64,000 nt of DNA from UBA7359 sp963976795. GTDB taxonomy: Bacteria > Pseudomonadota > Gammaproteobacteria > Eutrophobiales > Eutrophobiaceae. Below the pieces are notes generated by a model that was not told the origin of the DNA, did no database searches, and worked only from the letters and a program-made list of their open reading frames with translations. Position 1 is the stretch's first letter. Every line of letters starts with the position of its first letter. Below are positions 1 through 8,096 of the stretch, in pieces. The stretch spans positions 186,001 to 250,000 of the forward strand of contig CAXBLT010000001.1 in the NCBI GenBank assembly GCA_963976795.1. Reading direction: 5' to 3'. A program made the position numbers and the translations under genes.

Positions 1-686
1 CGATGTGTGGTTTATTGAAATATGCACATGAAAAAAACATGTCAATCCAAACACTTGATCTGCGAAATTCAGGCGATACAGCTGGCACAAAAGACCGTGT
101 CGTTGGCTATGGTGCCTATGCATTATTCAATGGTTTGATACTCAACGAAAATGACAAAACCACTGTCTTTGATGTCATCAATAAAAGTATCCAATTAGGC
201 TTGGATAGTGGAGATGCTTATATTCCCGAAACCCAAAATTACCCTGCTCAACTACAGGAAAAATATGCTGTCTTTATCACATTAAAACTTAATGGACAGT
301 TACGTGGTTGTATTGGCACAACCGAAGCCAGAATGCCATTGATTAATGCCGTTGCTCATTTTGCTCATGCTGCCGCCTTCTGTGATCCAAGGTTTAAACC
401 CCTCGTCGCTGATGAGTTTGAACAAGTTGAAATTAGTTTATCTTTATTAACACCCGCCACAGCATTCCCTTTTAAAGACGAACAGGACCTGATTGAACAG
501 TTAAGGCAAAATGTTGATGGATTAATCATTGCTAAAAATAACGCCAGAGCAACCTTTTTGCCTGCCGTTTGGGAGTCAATTAGTAATAAACGTCAATTTC
601 TGGATGAATTAAAACGAAAAGCGGGGATACAAACGTCTGACTCACCGGATAAGGCCTGGCGTTACACCGCTGAATATTATTCATAA
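1..686 (+). CDS. MEMO-AMMECR1 fusion (AmmeMemoRadiSam proteins B+A), 3' part
   Basis: The gene is cut by the left edge; the reading frame is open from base 3, so the Met there is probably internal. The first ~40 visible residues match the end of a MEMO-type domain (a CG pair, then LDLRNSGDTAG and RVVGYGAYA). From about residue 55 to the end there is an AMMECR1 domain, with LNGQLRGCIG and the AAFCDPRF-like segment. Fusion of the two domains is known in bacterial AmmeMemoRadiSam systems, where they occur with a radical-SAM protein. The biochemical role is not established. The radical-SAM partner is not in this window and could lie to the left. The next gene is convergent, 10 bases away. Confidence 0.85.
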   Translation, partial: MCGLLKYAHEKNMSIQTLDLRNSGDTAGTKDRVVGYGAYALFNGLILNENDKTTVFDVINKSIQLGLDSGDAYIPETQNYPAQLQEKYAVFITLKLNGQLRGCIGTTEARMPLINAVAHFAHAAAFCDPRFKPLVADEFEQVEISLSLLTPATAFPFKDEQDLIEQLRQNVDGLIIAKNNARATFLPAVWESISNKRQFLDELKRKAGIQTSDSPDKAWRYTAEYYS

Positions 687-696
687 TCGATAAAAA

Positions 697-1575
697 CTAT
701 TGGCAAGCTCCCAGAGAACCTTTTTTACATATTCTCCCATCTATCCAAATAGTATTATCAAACCTCGCATTGCTTAAGTTAGCCCCTGCTAATAAAGCAT
801 TCCTGAGGTCTGCAAAAGAAAAGTTTGCATTTTTCAGGTTTGCGTAACGAAAATCGGAAGCATGTAAATTGGCACCTATTAATCTGGCATTTTCAAGATT
901 TGCATAACTAAAATCACTTTTAGTTATTACTGCATAAGCCATATCAGCGCCTGAAAGATTAGCTCCTAATAAATTCGACTCGTTCAAAATAGCGTCTGTA
1001 AGCAGTGCAAACTCCAGATCCTCATTTTCGACATTGAGATTAAGAAAAGTACAATTACTCCAGTTTACTTTCGCGGCGGGGGATAACCCACAATCAGATG
1101 ATGAATGCTGATTTTCAGACCTTAACATCAATCCCAAACCTGTGATCGTGATGACAATTAATAATGCAGATAAGACCGGCATTTTAGGTCGCTTAACACT
1201 ATTTTTAGAGGCTTCATCAATTTCTTTTCTATTTCGACGATGAATTAATACTCTATCAGGTTCAATTGCACGTCTTTCTCTACTCTGCCTCCGCTCTTCC
1301 TTCATATTTTGTCTTGCTAATCGCTGGTCAGCTACTCGTTCATCAACCTGTATTCTAGCTAACTCGATTGCTTTACTATCCATAGGACCCTTTTGCATAA
1401 CATCAGGGTAGAGTTCTTTATGCATGGCAACTTGTTGCCATTTTTGCTCATCAAGACTTAATTCATCATTTGGGTGCAGACGTCCAAGCAAAATGTTTCT
1501 TGTGATTTGAGCCTGTATAAATGGTCCTTTCACCACATTATCTCGTCTGACAAACCATAATTTTCTTTCAACCAA
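697..1575 (-). CDS. GYF-like domain and pentapeptide-repeat membrane protein
   Basis: The N-terminal ~50 residues (LWFVRRD...VKGPF...GRLHPNDELSLD..W) resemble the GYF_2-type domain. A charged Arg-rich stretch follows, then one membrane helix (about residues 132-151, PVLSALLIVITITGLGLML). The C-terminal ~90 residues are pentapeptide repeats of the A(N/D)L-x-x type (GANLSGADM, YANLENARL, GANLHASDF, YANLKNANF), which fold as a right-handed beta-helix. The repeats should face the periplasm if the basic linker is cytoplasmic (inference). There is no early ATG. I chose the TTG at 1575 because GGGAG lies 7 nt upstream; a longer TTG start at 1596 is possible. Function unknown. Confidence 0.7.
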   Translation of the reverse strand: MVERKLWFVRRDNVVKGPFIQAQITRNILLGRLHPNDELSLDEQKWQQVAMHKELYPDVMQKGPMDSKAIELARIQVDERVADQRLARQNMKEERRQSRERRAIEPDRVLIHRRNRKEIDEASKNSVKRPKMPVLSALLIVITITGLGLMLRSENQHSSSDCGLSPAAKVNWSNCTFLNLNVENEDLEFALLTDAILNESNLLGANLSGADMAYAVITKSDFSYANLENARLIGANLHASDFRYANLKNANFSFADLRNALLAGANLSNARFDNTIWIDGRICKKGSLGACQ

Positions 1576-1642
1576 GCTGTTTCTCCCATCAATCAATACA
1601 AGTACAACTCAAGTTTCATGCCAAAATGACGATTTATAGAAC

Positions 1643-2899
1643 ATGGATATTCAAGCAACTCTTTTATCTGCCTCTTTCCCAAATAAGGCAGTATCACTAA
1701 ACCTGACCCAATGGTTGCTTGGGCAAGTATTGAATGCCACTGTGACAGGCCGAAAAACAGCTGATACGTTGCTCTTGCAAATCAATAATCAAGCGGTTGA
1801 GGCTAAAACAAATTCAAATAGTCCAATATATGTCGGTGCAAAATTGAAACTTGTCGTAGAACAACAAGGTACTCCTGTCGTTGTTCGCGTATTACAACAA
1901 GAATCTCCAGAATTAATACGTGAAACCAAACTACAACTGCTTCGAGAAAATATTCCAAAACAGGCAAGCATGGAAAAATTATTCAGTATAATAAGTCAGC
2001 TCACAAATAATACTCGCAGCATGACTCAAGTTTTACCTGCGCCAATAGCACAACAAATCAAAAAACTTATCGAACAATTACCAACAGTAGTAAACATAAA
2101 AAATGAACATGGATTGAAAACAGCTTTAAAAAACTCAGGAATATTCCTCGAATCTAAATTATTGGCTGAAGTTATGAACAAACAGAAACAAACTAAACTG
2201 ATACAAACTTCAACTCAACTCAATAGCACGAATATAGCTAAAGATCTAAAAACCAATTTATTGCAACTTTCTGAATTAGTATCTCAATATAAACAAGATA
2301 CGCAAAAACCTCTTCAACAATTTATAAAACCAGCAGAAATTATTTCATTGTTTGAAGTTCCCAAAAACACAAATACGAATAGTCGACAAGAAGCGAGAAA
2401 TGCATCTGTTTTAATCGACATTGAATCTAAAGTTTATATTGAAAATATGAGTAAGCAGATTGAATCATCAATATCACGTATTGAAGTAAATCAATCAAAA
2501 GCAATTGCTACACATGATAATCAGTTCCCGGCATGGTCAATTGAACTGCCCATTAAAGACAAACAGGATATTGATTTATTGAAGCTGGATATTCAGCATG
2601 ATAGAAATTCACAACCCGGAAATGAAAAAAATAAATTATGGGTAGTAAATTTAAAGATTAATTTTCAAAACAAAGACGCTGTATCTGCAAGAGTATCGGT
2701 ATTAGATAAAGAAGTGAGTGCAACTCTGTGGTCAGAAGAGCAATCATTAAATGATCTCATTAAAAATAATTTATCATTACTCAGTAGCCGTATTGAAAAA
2801 TGCGGCTTGTCTATGGGCAAGATCGTTTGCCTGCCAATCAGTCCTGCGAATCCAGATGATCACATGGTTGCTGACAACCTGATTAATATTAGCGTATGA
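1643..2899 (+). CDS. FliK-like protein with C-terminal hook-length-control domain
   Basis: 418 residues. The first ~300 are low-complexity, rich in Gln, Asn, Thr and Lys, as in FliK ruler regions. The last ~120 (LDIQHDR... LWVVNLKINF... VSARVSVLDKEVSATLWSEE... LSSRIEKCGL) fit the Flg_hook C-terminal domain of FliK. FliK measures flagellar hook length and switches the substrate specificity of the type III export gate through FlhB. The stop overlaps the next start (ATGA), and that gene is an FlhB C-terminal-domain homologue, so the two presumably act together. No other flagellar gene is nearby. The start is the ATG at 1643; no strong ribosome site is visible. Confidence 0.7.
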   Translation: MDIQATLLSASFPNKAVSLNLTQWLLGQVLNATVTGRKTADTLLLQINNQAVEAKTNSNSPIYVGAKLKLVVEQQGTPVVVRVLQQESPELIRETKLQLLRENIPKQASMEKLFSIISQLTNNTRSMTQVLPAPIAQQIKKLIEQLPTVVNIKNEHGLKTALKNSGIFLESKLLAEVMNKQKQTKLIQTSTQLNSTNIAKDLKTNLLQLSELVSQYKQDTQKPLQQFIKPAEIISLFEVPKNTNTNSRQEARNASVLIDIESKVYIENMSKQIESSISRIEVNQSKAIATHDNQFPAWSIELPIKDKQDIDLLKLDIQHDRNSQPGNEKNKLWVVNLKINFQNKDAVSARVSVLDKEVSATLWSEEQSLNDLIKNNLSLLSSRIEKCGLSMGKIVCLPISPANPDDHMVADNLINISV

Positions 2900-3177
2900 A
2901 TAATTCACCTGAAATTCCCAAAAAAGCAGTCGCACTATTCTACGATGGCGTGACAGCGCCAACTTTATCGGCCAAAGGCACAAACGAACTTGCTGAAGAT
3001 ATCATTGCCTTAGCGGTAGAACACAATATTCCAATACACGAAGAACCTGATCTGGTTAACATGTTGGCAACATTAAAACTTGGAGAAGAAATCCCAAAAG
3101 AACTCTATGTGGCTGTTGCAGAGGTAATCGCCTTCGCTTATATGCTCAAAGGCAAGCTACCCGGCACTCAACTTTGA
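2896..3177 (+). CDS. FlhB C-terminal-domain homologue (FhlB-like)
   Basis: 93 residues resembling the cytoplasmic C-terminal part of FlhB/YscU export proteins, without the membrane part. The start AVALFYDG...AP.LSAKG, the central (IPIHEEPDLVNML) and the end EVIAFAYMLKG follow that domain. The usual self-cleavage tripeptide Asn-Pro-Thr-His is absent: the position reads APTLSAKG. It overlaps the FliK-like gene by 4 bases, so translation is probably coupled. Its 3' end overlaps the convergent TPR gene by 10 bases. Such stand-alone domains occur in flagellated bacteria, and some can substitute for the FlhB C domain. The role here is inferred. Confidence 0.75.
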   Translation: MNNSPEIPKKAVALFYDGVTAPTLSAKGTNELAEDIIALAVEHNIPIHEEPDLVNMLATLKLGEEIPKELYVAVAEVIAFAYMLKGKLPGTQL

Positions 3178-3653
3178 TTGCTTTGTTTATTTCTTGCTTC
3201 GGTGGCTTTGCGTTTGTTGCCCAGTTTGTCATAGGCACTGGCAATCAAGCCCCAATTATCCGATTTCAAATTGCTATTCCTTCCTGCTAAAGAGTTCGAT
3301 TTTCTTGCCATAGCAATTGCTTGTTGCCATTGCTGTTGTTGAAAACGCACTACAGACAAACGATGCCATAACATCGCATTTCTGGGCTCTATCCGCAGTG
3401 CACGTTCTATCGTTGCCGCTGCTTTCGCACTCTGCCCTTGTCCTGAAAACTTTTCTGCATCTTTAAGCAAAGCAATGATTACTGGTTCTTGTTGTTTATT
3501 AACTTCTTTATGGATTGATGTTGGTTTTTTCTTAGTAGCAACTGGGGCGTTAAGCTCTTCTACAGGGACCAATACCACAGGTTTTGTCGCTTGTTCAGCA
3601 CATGCAGTAAGGAACAACAGAACAATGGCTAAAAAAAGGCGGTAATCTCTCAT
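3168..3653 (-). CDS. TPR-containing lipoprotein
   Basis: 161 residues. The N-terminus is a lipoprotein signal (MRDYRLFLAIVLLFLTAC) with Cys18 as the likely lipidated residue. About 50 linker residues follow, then one to two tetratricopeptide repeats (AAATIERALRIEPRNAMLWHRL ... WQQAIAMARKSNSL ...) to the end. It lies 22 bases downstream of mrcB on the same strand and probably shares its transcript. This suggests a periplasmic adaptor role near the cell-wall synthase (inference from position and fold). The specific partner is unknown. Confidence 0.75.
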   Translation of the reverse strand: MRDYRLFLAIVLLFLTACAEQATKPVVLVPVEELNAPVATKKKPTSIHKEVNKQQEPVIIALLKDAEKFSGQGQSAKAAATIERALRIEPRNAMLWHRLSVVRFQQQQWQQAIAMARKSNSLAGRNSNLKSDNWGLIASAYDKLGNKRKATEARNKQSNQS

Positions 3654-3675
3654 AAAAGTCTCGATTTAGTTGTAG

Positions 3676-5952
3676 TCAATAACAATCTATATGAGTAGGT
3701 ATATATTTCTTTATAAACGGATAAGACTTTACTTCTGTACAAGAACTACCTGGGTTGCTCATGTCTGGATAATCCCACCATTCAACTTCTTCAGGTTCTA
3801 TTAACACTAAAGGTTCAGGTTTTATTTTTTTCATCATATCGATCCATATCTGCATCGCACCAGTCGATCCGGTAAGTTTAGCGGTCTCGTTATTGTCACG
3901 TCCAACCCAGACGACAGATAAGATTTTGTCACCAAAACCGGCAAACCAGCTGTCACGCAAAGCGTTAGTCGTTCCAGTTTTTCCTGCTAATGGAATCAAT
4001 GAAGGTAATTCACGCATCAATCGGCTGGCTGTACCATTCTGAACAACTTCAGTTAATAAATATTGTGTCAAAAATGCTGTTTCAGGTTTTATATATTCAC
4101 GAACCGTCAGATCATATCTTCGTAGCGGCTGATCGTTACTATCCAATACGGCACGAATTGTTTTTAGTGGTATTTGTAAACCGCCACTGGCAATTGTTTG
4201 ATACATTTGTGTCACTTCATAAGGCGAGAGATTAAGCGCACCAAGCAAGATTGAAGGTAGCCGAGGTATCGTTGAGTTTACACCAAGGTTTTTCAATGTC
4301 TGAATGACATTTTCAAGACCTAACTCCATGCCGAGTCTTACAGTAGAAAGATTATATGACTTCGCTATTGATCTTACTAAAGGGACATTACCATGTGTTT
4401 TCTTATCGTAATTATCAGGCTCCCAGCGTTTTCCATTTTTCTGTTGCAACACCAAATGAGAATCATCAAGCGCTGAAAGCACGTGATATTCAGCAGGAAG
4501 ATTTAACGCTGTCATGTATATTGCTGGTTTAATCAAAGAGCCTATAGGTCGTTTCGCATCCAGGGCGCGATTAAAGGCGTTTTTATCTTTGTTCCTGTCT
4601 CCGACCAGAGCAAGCACCTCTCCACTATGTGATTCTACAATAACGAGTGCCGATTGTAGTGTGCCTGAATTAAAGCCTCTACTTTTCTCTAATTTGGAAA
4701 GACTATTCGCAACACTAGTTTGCGATATTTCCTGCTTATCTATATCCAGAGTGGTGTGTATTTGCAAGCCTTCATTTCTAAGGTCATTTATACGATAATC
4801 TCTTTTTAAATGACGCCTTACTAAATCAATATACGCAGGATATTTTGCACTACTCCAGCGAGGCTTAGCTGACACACCCAAGTCCTTAGTTATCGCGAGT
4901 TCTAATTCAGCATCACTGATAAAACCCTGCTCATGCAGTAAATTAAGCACTAGATTTCGACGTTTCAAAGCTCTTTCTTCTTGTTTGCGCGGATTGTAGT
5001 AAGAGGCACCTTTTACCATTCCTACTAATAAGGCAATTTCGGCATTATTTAACTCTGATAGAGGTTTAGAAAAGTAAAATTCTGCGGCTGTCCCAAACCC
5101 ATGAATACTACGCTGACCATTTTGCCCCAGATATATTTCATTGACGTAAGCACTTAGAATATTTTCCTTTGAATAATGATATTCCAACATTAAGGCCATT
5201 AACATCTCATTAATTTTACGCGTAAACGTCCGTTCATGGGTTAGAAACATATTCTTGATTAATTGCTGCGTCAGGGTACTTCCCCCTTGCGTAACCTTTC
5301 CCTTGATTGCGTTAATATAGATTGAACGCAGAATACCGAAAGGATCTAGCCCAAAATGCTCAAAATAATGCCTATCTTCTACTGCTACTAATCCCTCTAT
5401 TAATGTTTCAGGAATTTCCTCGTAGCTAATAAGAACACGATCTTCATCGTGCAACGGGAACACTTTCCCAATTAAGGTTGGCGTCAACCTTATTATTGAA
5501 ATATTTTGACCATTTATGATTTCTGTAATGTCTGTGATTTGTTGACGGTTGAATCGAATTGTTAATTTCTTTGCTGTTTCAAGACCATCCCAATAATGAA
5601 ATTCACGTGTATAGACTTCAAGCGTAGAACCCCTAACCCGAAATTGCCCGGAACCTGTCAGCGTAGAAACATTCTGGTATCCTGCATTTTTCAGCCTCTC
5701 GACCACCAACCTTTGTTCATAGCGTCTACCGGCATAAAGCTCCAGTGGTTGCGCATAAACTCTAGCGGGGACAGACCAGCGTTTTCCATCAAATTCTCTT
5801 CTAATTTGGAAATCGAGCAAGACACAATAAGACATGAAAATGCAGCCCAGGATCACCAGCAATTGCAGTATCCACTTTTTAAACAGCGACGCGCTCTTTT
5901 TTTTCTTTGACTGTGTTTTTCTTTTTCGAGAAGTTTTTCGTTTTTTGGGCAT
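3676..5952 (-). CDS. mrcB: Penicillin-binding protein 1B, bifunctional
   Basis: 758 residues. A Lys/Arg-rich cytoplasmic start is followed by one membrane helix (about residues 27-47) and a UB2H-like region (RWSVPARVYAQPLELYAG). The glycosyltransferase-51 domain carries EDRHYFEHFGLD and GGSTLTQQLIKN. The transpeptidase domain has all three motifs: SxxK in RPIGSLIKP, SxN in KSYNLS and KTG in LAGKTGTTNA. It polymerises and cross-links peptidoglycan from lipid II at the inner membrane. UB2H places it with PBP1b (outer-membrane activator LpoB in enterics) rather than PBP1a. Start ATG at 5952. The TPR lipoprotein follows 22 bases downstream. Confidence 0.95.
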   Translation of the reverse strand: MPKKRKTSRKRKTQSKKKKSASLFKKWILQLLVILGCIFMSYCVLLDFQIRREFDGKRWSVPARVYAQPLELYAGRRYEQRLVVERLKNAGYQNVSTLTGSGQFRVRGSTLEVYTREFHYWDGLETAKKLTIRFNRQQITDITEIINGQNISIIRLTPTLIGKVFPLHDEDRVLISYEEIPETLIEGLVAVEDRHYFEHFGLDPFGILRSIYINAIKGKVTQGGSTLTQQLIKNMFLTHERTFTRKINEMLMALMLEYHYSKENILSAYVNEIYLGQNGQRSIHGFGTAAEFYFSKPLSELNNAEIALLVGMVKGASYYNPRKQEERALKRRNLVLNLLHEQGFISDAELELAITKDLGVSAKPRWSSAKYPAYIDLVRRHLKRDYRINDLRNEGLQIHTTLDIDKQEISQTSVANSLSKLEKSRGFNSGTLQSALVIVESHSGEVLALVGDRNKDKNAFNRALDAKRPIGSLIKPAIYMTALNLPAEYHVLSALDDSHLVLQQKNGKRWEPDNYDKKTHGNVPLVRSIAKSYNLSTVRLGMELGLENVIQTLKNLGVNSTIPRLPSILLGALNLSPYEVTQMYQTIASGGLQIPLKTIRAVLDSNDQPLRRYDLTVREYIKPETAFLTQYLLTEVVQNGTASRLMRELPSLIPLAGKTGTTNALRDSWFAGFGDKILSVVWVGRDNNETAKLTGSTGAMQIWIDMMKKIKPEPLVLIEPEEVEWWDYPDMSNPGSSCTEVKSYPFIKKYIPTHIDCY

Positions 5953-6304
5953 GTGGTAATGCTATTGAATATTAATTTTCGCAAACAGGTTTACACGACA
6001 TTGTGCTATTGCACAATCATCCATTACATTTTCTAAGATAATATGACAAGGGTTCACTGAAACATCCAATGTTAGTAAATAAGTCATAATACTTCTAATT
6101 GCATAGTGATATTGTTATTTCGGACCACCATTCAACAGCCATTTTACTAATCTGCAACCTTTAGTAGTCGTTTACATATATTTTCACTATTGTCTTCAAG
6201 ATTACACGATATTTGGCATCTCCCTCTGAGCTATCGAGGACTATGTAATCATATCCATCGCAACATAAGCACTTCTCGTCTCTTCATTTCCAGACAAAAT
6301 AAAA
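5953..6304. other. Non-coding stretch upstream of mrcB
   Basis: About 350 bases between the mrcB start and the terminator of the H1-like unit. I see no convincing gene. A short perfect inverted repeat, TTGTGC-TATT-GCACAA, lies at about 6001-6016. The rest is AT-rich and presumably holds the mrcB promoter, which I cannot place with confidence. Confidence 0.5.
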
Positions 6305-6326
6305 AGGCCCCGTAAAAACGGGGCCT
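6305..6326 (-). terminator. Rho-independent terminator of the H1-like unit
   Basis: A perfect 8-bp stem (AGGCCCCG / CGGGGCCT) with a 6-base loop. Read on the minus strand it is followed by TTTTTATTTT. It lies 34 bases after the stop of the small basic peptide, so it closes the transcript from the histone-like gene. Confidence 0.85.
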
Positions 6327-6359
6327 ATCAGTATTTTAGAGAGTCTCGCTCAGTCTGAG

Positions 6360-6470
6360 TTAGACAGACTTTAACAAGTGCTCAACTAACGCCTTTCGAC
6401 GCTTTTTCCTGGCATCAATAACTGCCCTGGCCTTTACTCTGCGTTCTTTATCGCGCTGGCCAGGCGTCAT
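6360..6470 (-). CDS. Putative 36-residue basic peptide
   Basis: A short open frame starting at the ATG whose complement is 6468-6470 and ending with TAA at 6360. The product begins MTPGQRDKERRVKARAV and continues ARKKRRKALVEHLLKSV: about 14 of 36 residues are Lys or Arg, and it looks helical. It starts 7 bases after the stop of the H1-like gene, with a purine-rich stretch (AGAAGAAGATAAG) as a possible ribosome site, and ends just before a strong terminator. Position, frame length and composition argue for a real gene; homology is unknown. A chance frame in a transcribed tail is the alternative. Confidence 0.45.
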   Translation of the reverse strand: MTPGQRDKERRVKARAVIDARKKRRKALVEHLLKSV

Positions 6471-6477
6471 ATTTTGC

Positions 6478-6774
6478 TTATCTTCTTCTAGATTTTTTTT
6501 TGGCTTTCTTCTTAGCCTTTTTCTTTGCTACTTTCTTCTTTGCTTTTTTCTTAGCCTTTTTCTTGCTGGCTTTTTTCTTAGCCTTTTTCTTGGTGGCTTT
6601 TTTCTTAGCCTTTTTCTTGGTGGCTTTTTTCTTAGCCTTTTTCTTGGTGGCTTTTTTCTTAGCCTTTTTTCTAACTACTTTTTTCTTAGCTTTCTTCTTA
6701 GCTACTTTTTTCTTAGTAGATCTTTTTGCGACTTTCTTCTTCGCAGTCTTCTTCTTTGCTTTTTTCTTTGCCAT
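6478..6774 (-). CDS. Lysine/alanine-rich histone H1-like protein
   Basis: 98 residues made almost wholly of AKKK, TKKKA and VAKKK blocks, ending KSRRR. This is the composition of bacterial histone-H1-like DNA-binding proteins (AlgP/AlgR3 and Hc1-like tails). It should be disordered, highly basic and bind nucleic acid without base specificity. A strong ribosome site (AGGGGAG) lies about 9 bases before the ATG. The upstream 200 bases are very AT-rich. The coding DNA includes a 27-bp tandem repeat, so length may vary between strains. The antisense frame is a compositional artefact. Confidence 0.85.
   Translation of the reverse strand: MAKKKAKKKTAKKKVAKRSTKKKVAKKKAKKKVVRKKAKKKATKKKAKKKATKKKAKKKATKKKAKKKASKKKAKKKAKKKVAKKKAKKKAKKKSRRR
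6541..6669. repeat. 27-bp tandem repeat inside the H1-like gene
   Basis: Nearly five copies of a 27-bp unit encoding nine residues (KKKATKKKA phase). Copies at 6568-6594, 6595-6621 and 6622-6648 are identical. A copy with two changes precedes (6541-6567) and a partial copy follows (6649-6669). Unit length is a multiple of three, so copy-number changes keep the frame. Confidence 0.9.
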
Positions 6775-6978
6775 GTTTAGAGACTCCCCTGAAACTGAAT
6801 ATTTGTATTAACAAAATGGATATATACATTACATTAAACATACACGCAAACAATTATAGTCATGTTTTATCTTTTTTCTATAATTTTTTTTAAATAATGT
6901 TTATAGATCACAAAATAGATACTTTTTTGTCCTTATTTTTACAATAATTAATGTTAAATAAATCATTAACACTAATAA

Positions 6979-7629
6979 TTATGTTAGTTGTGAAAGTATA
7001 TCCTTCAGTACGTCATTCACATTATTCATTCCATTTACACTAACGTATTTTGTTTTAGAACCATTCTGATTTGATAAGTCGGTATAATATTTTACTAATG
7101 GTGATGTTTGTTCATGATAAACATCTAAACGTTTTTTAACGGTATCTTCCTTATCGTCATCTCTTTGAACAATATCTTCACCAGTCACATCATCTTTGCC
7201 TTCTACCTTAGGTGGATTAAACACAACATGATAGGTTCGGCCAGAAGCTAAATGTGCTCTACGCCCACTCATTCGGCTAATAATAGCGCTATCTTCTACT
7301 TTAATTTCAACAACATATTCAACATCTATACCCAGATTAACCATGCCGTCAGCTTGCGCAATTGTCCTTGGGAAGCCATCAAGTAAATATCCATTTGAAC
7401 AATCATCTTCATTAACACGTTCCTTTACCAAACCAAGAATCAAGTCATCAGAAACTAGTCCTCCAGCATCCATTACCTTTTTTGCTTCAAGTCCCAATGT
7501 TGTCCCAGCACTCACTGCTGCACGTAACATATCGCCTGTTGAGATTTGTGGAATGTTAAATTTTTCTTTGATCAAATTTGCTTGAGTACCTTTCCCTGCA
7601 CCTGGTGGTCCCAATAATATAATTTTCAC
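6979..7629 (-). CDS. adk: Adenylate kinase
   Basis: 216 residues, the usual length of the long-LID bacterial enzyme. P-loop GPPGAGKGTQA begins at residue 7. The AMP-binding segment ISTGDMLRAA, the YLLDGFPRTIAQAD motif and a LID with GRRAHLASGRTYHVVFNPP follow. The LID lacks the four zinc-binding Cys of Gram-positive enzymes, as in gammaproteobacteria. It interconverts ATP + AMP and 2 ADP in the cytoplasm. The start is GTG with a strong GGGAGGT ribosome site about 8 bases upstream. The next gene upstream is divergent. Confidence 0.96.
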   Translation of the reverse strand: MKIILLGPPGAGKGTQANLIKEKFNIPQISTGDMLRAAVSAGTTLGLEAKKVMDAGGLVSDDLILGLVKERVNEDDCSNGYLLDGFPRTIAQADGMVNLGIDVEYVVEIKVEDSAIISRMSGRRAHLASGRTYHVVFNPPKVEGKDDVTGEDIVQRDDDKEDTVKKRLDVYHEQTSPLVKYYTDLSNQNGSKTKYVSVNGMNNVNDVLKDILSQLT

Positions 7630-7715
7630 TTTTACTTACCTCCCGTTTTAAATTTAAATATTCTTACTTACTACAATATAATGCTAACCCTATTAAATAT
7701 AAGGTCACAAAACCC

Positions 7716-8096
7716 ATGAAGATTGAACTTGATAGCGATTTTTCTACTTCAAACAAAATTACTTCCTATTCTAATGACACTTTTACATTAAAAGACACAC
7801 TTATAGAAACAAACCTTGTTGTCTCAAAGGATCGATTAATTGAAAACTGGCTAGTAGACTCTTATCAGAATCTTGCAACGCAACATCTAGATCAAATCAT
7901 ATTATGGCAACCAGAAATAATCATCATTGGTAGCGGTAAGACACCAAGTTTTCCAAACCCCGAGCTAATTGCTTATGCTGCCTCAAAAAATATCGGTTTA
8001 GAAATCATGGATACGGGCGCAGCGTGCCGAAGTTATAACTTATTAGTTGATGAAGGCAGAGATGTTGTTGCCTGCTTGTTTCTATCTGATATTTAG
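7716..8096 (+). CDS. Mth938/NDUFAF3-like domain protein (DUF498)
   Basis: 126 residues with the Mth938-like fold signature: an N-terminal strand region, then ENWLVDSY, PEIIIIGSGKTPSFPNPEL, GLEIMDTGAACRSYNLLVDEGRDVVACLFL. The family includes mitochondrial NDUFAF3, a complex I assembly factor; the bacterial role is unproven. It is divergent from adk (86 bases) and overlaps the end of the convergent rpoS gene by 4 bases. Confidence 0.85.
   Translation: MKIELDSDFSTSNKITSYSNDTFTLKDTLIETNLVVSKDRLIENWLVDSYQNLATQHLDQIILWQPEIIIIGSGKTPSFPNPELIAYAASKNIGLEIMDTGAACRSYNLLVDEGRDVVACLFLSDI

Noticed and set aside
6541..6669. Possible CRISPR-like array
   Set aside because: The 27-bp units are directly adjacent with no spacers and lie within a coding frame.
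6500..6811. Plus-strand frame of 103 residues, F/A/L-rich
   Set aside because: It is the complement of the lysine-rich gene, and its pattern (FFLAFFL) is only the complement of AAG/GCT codons.
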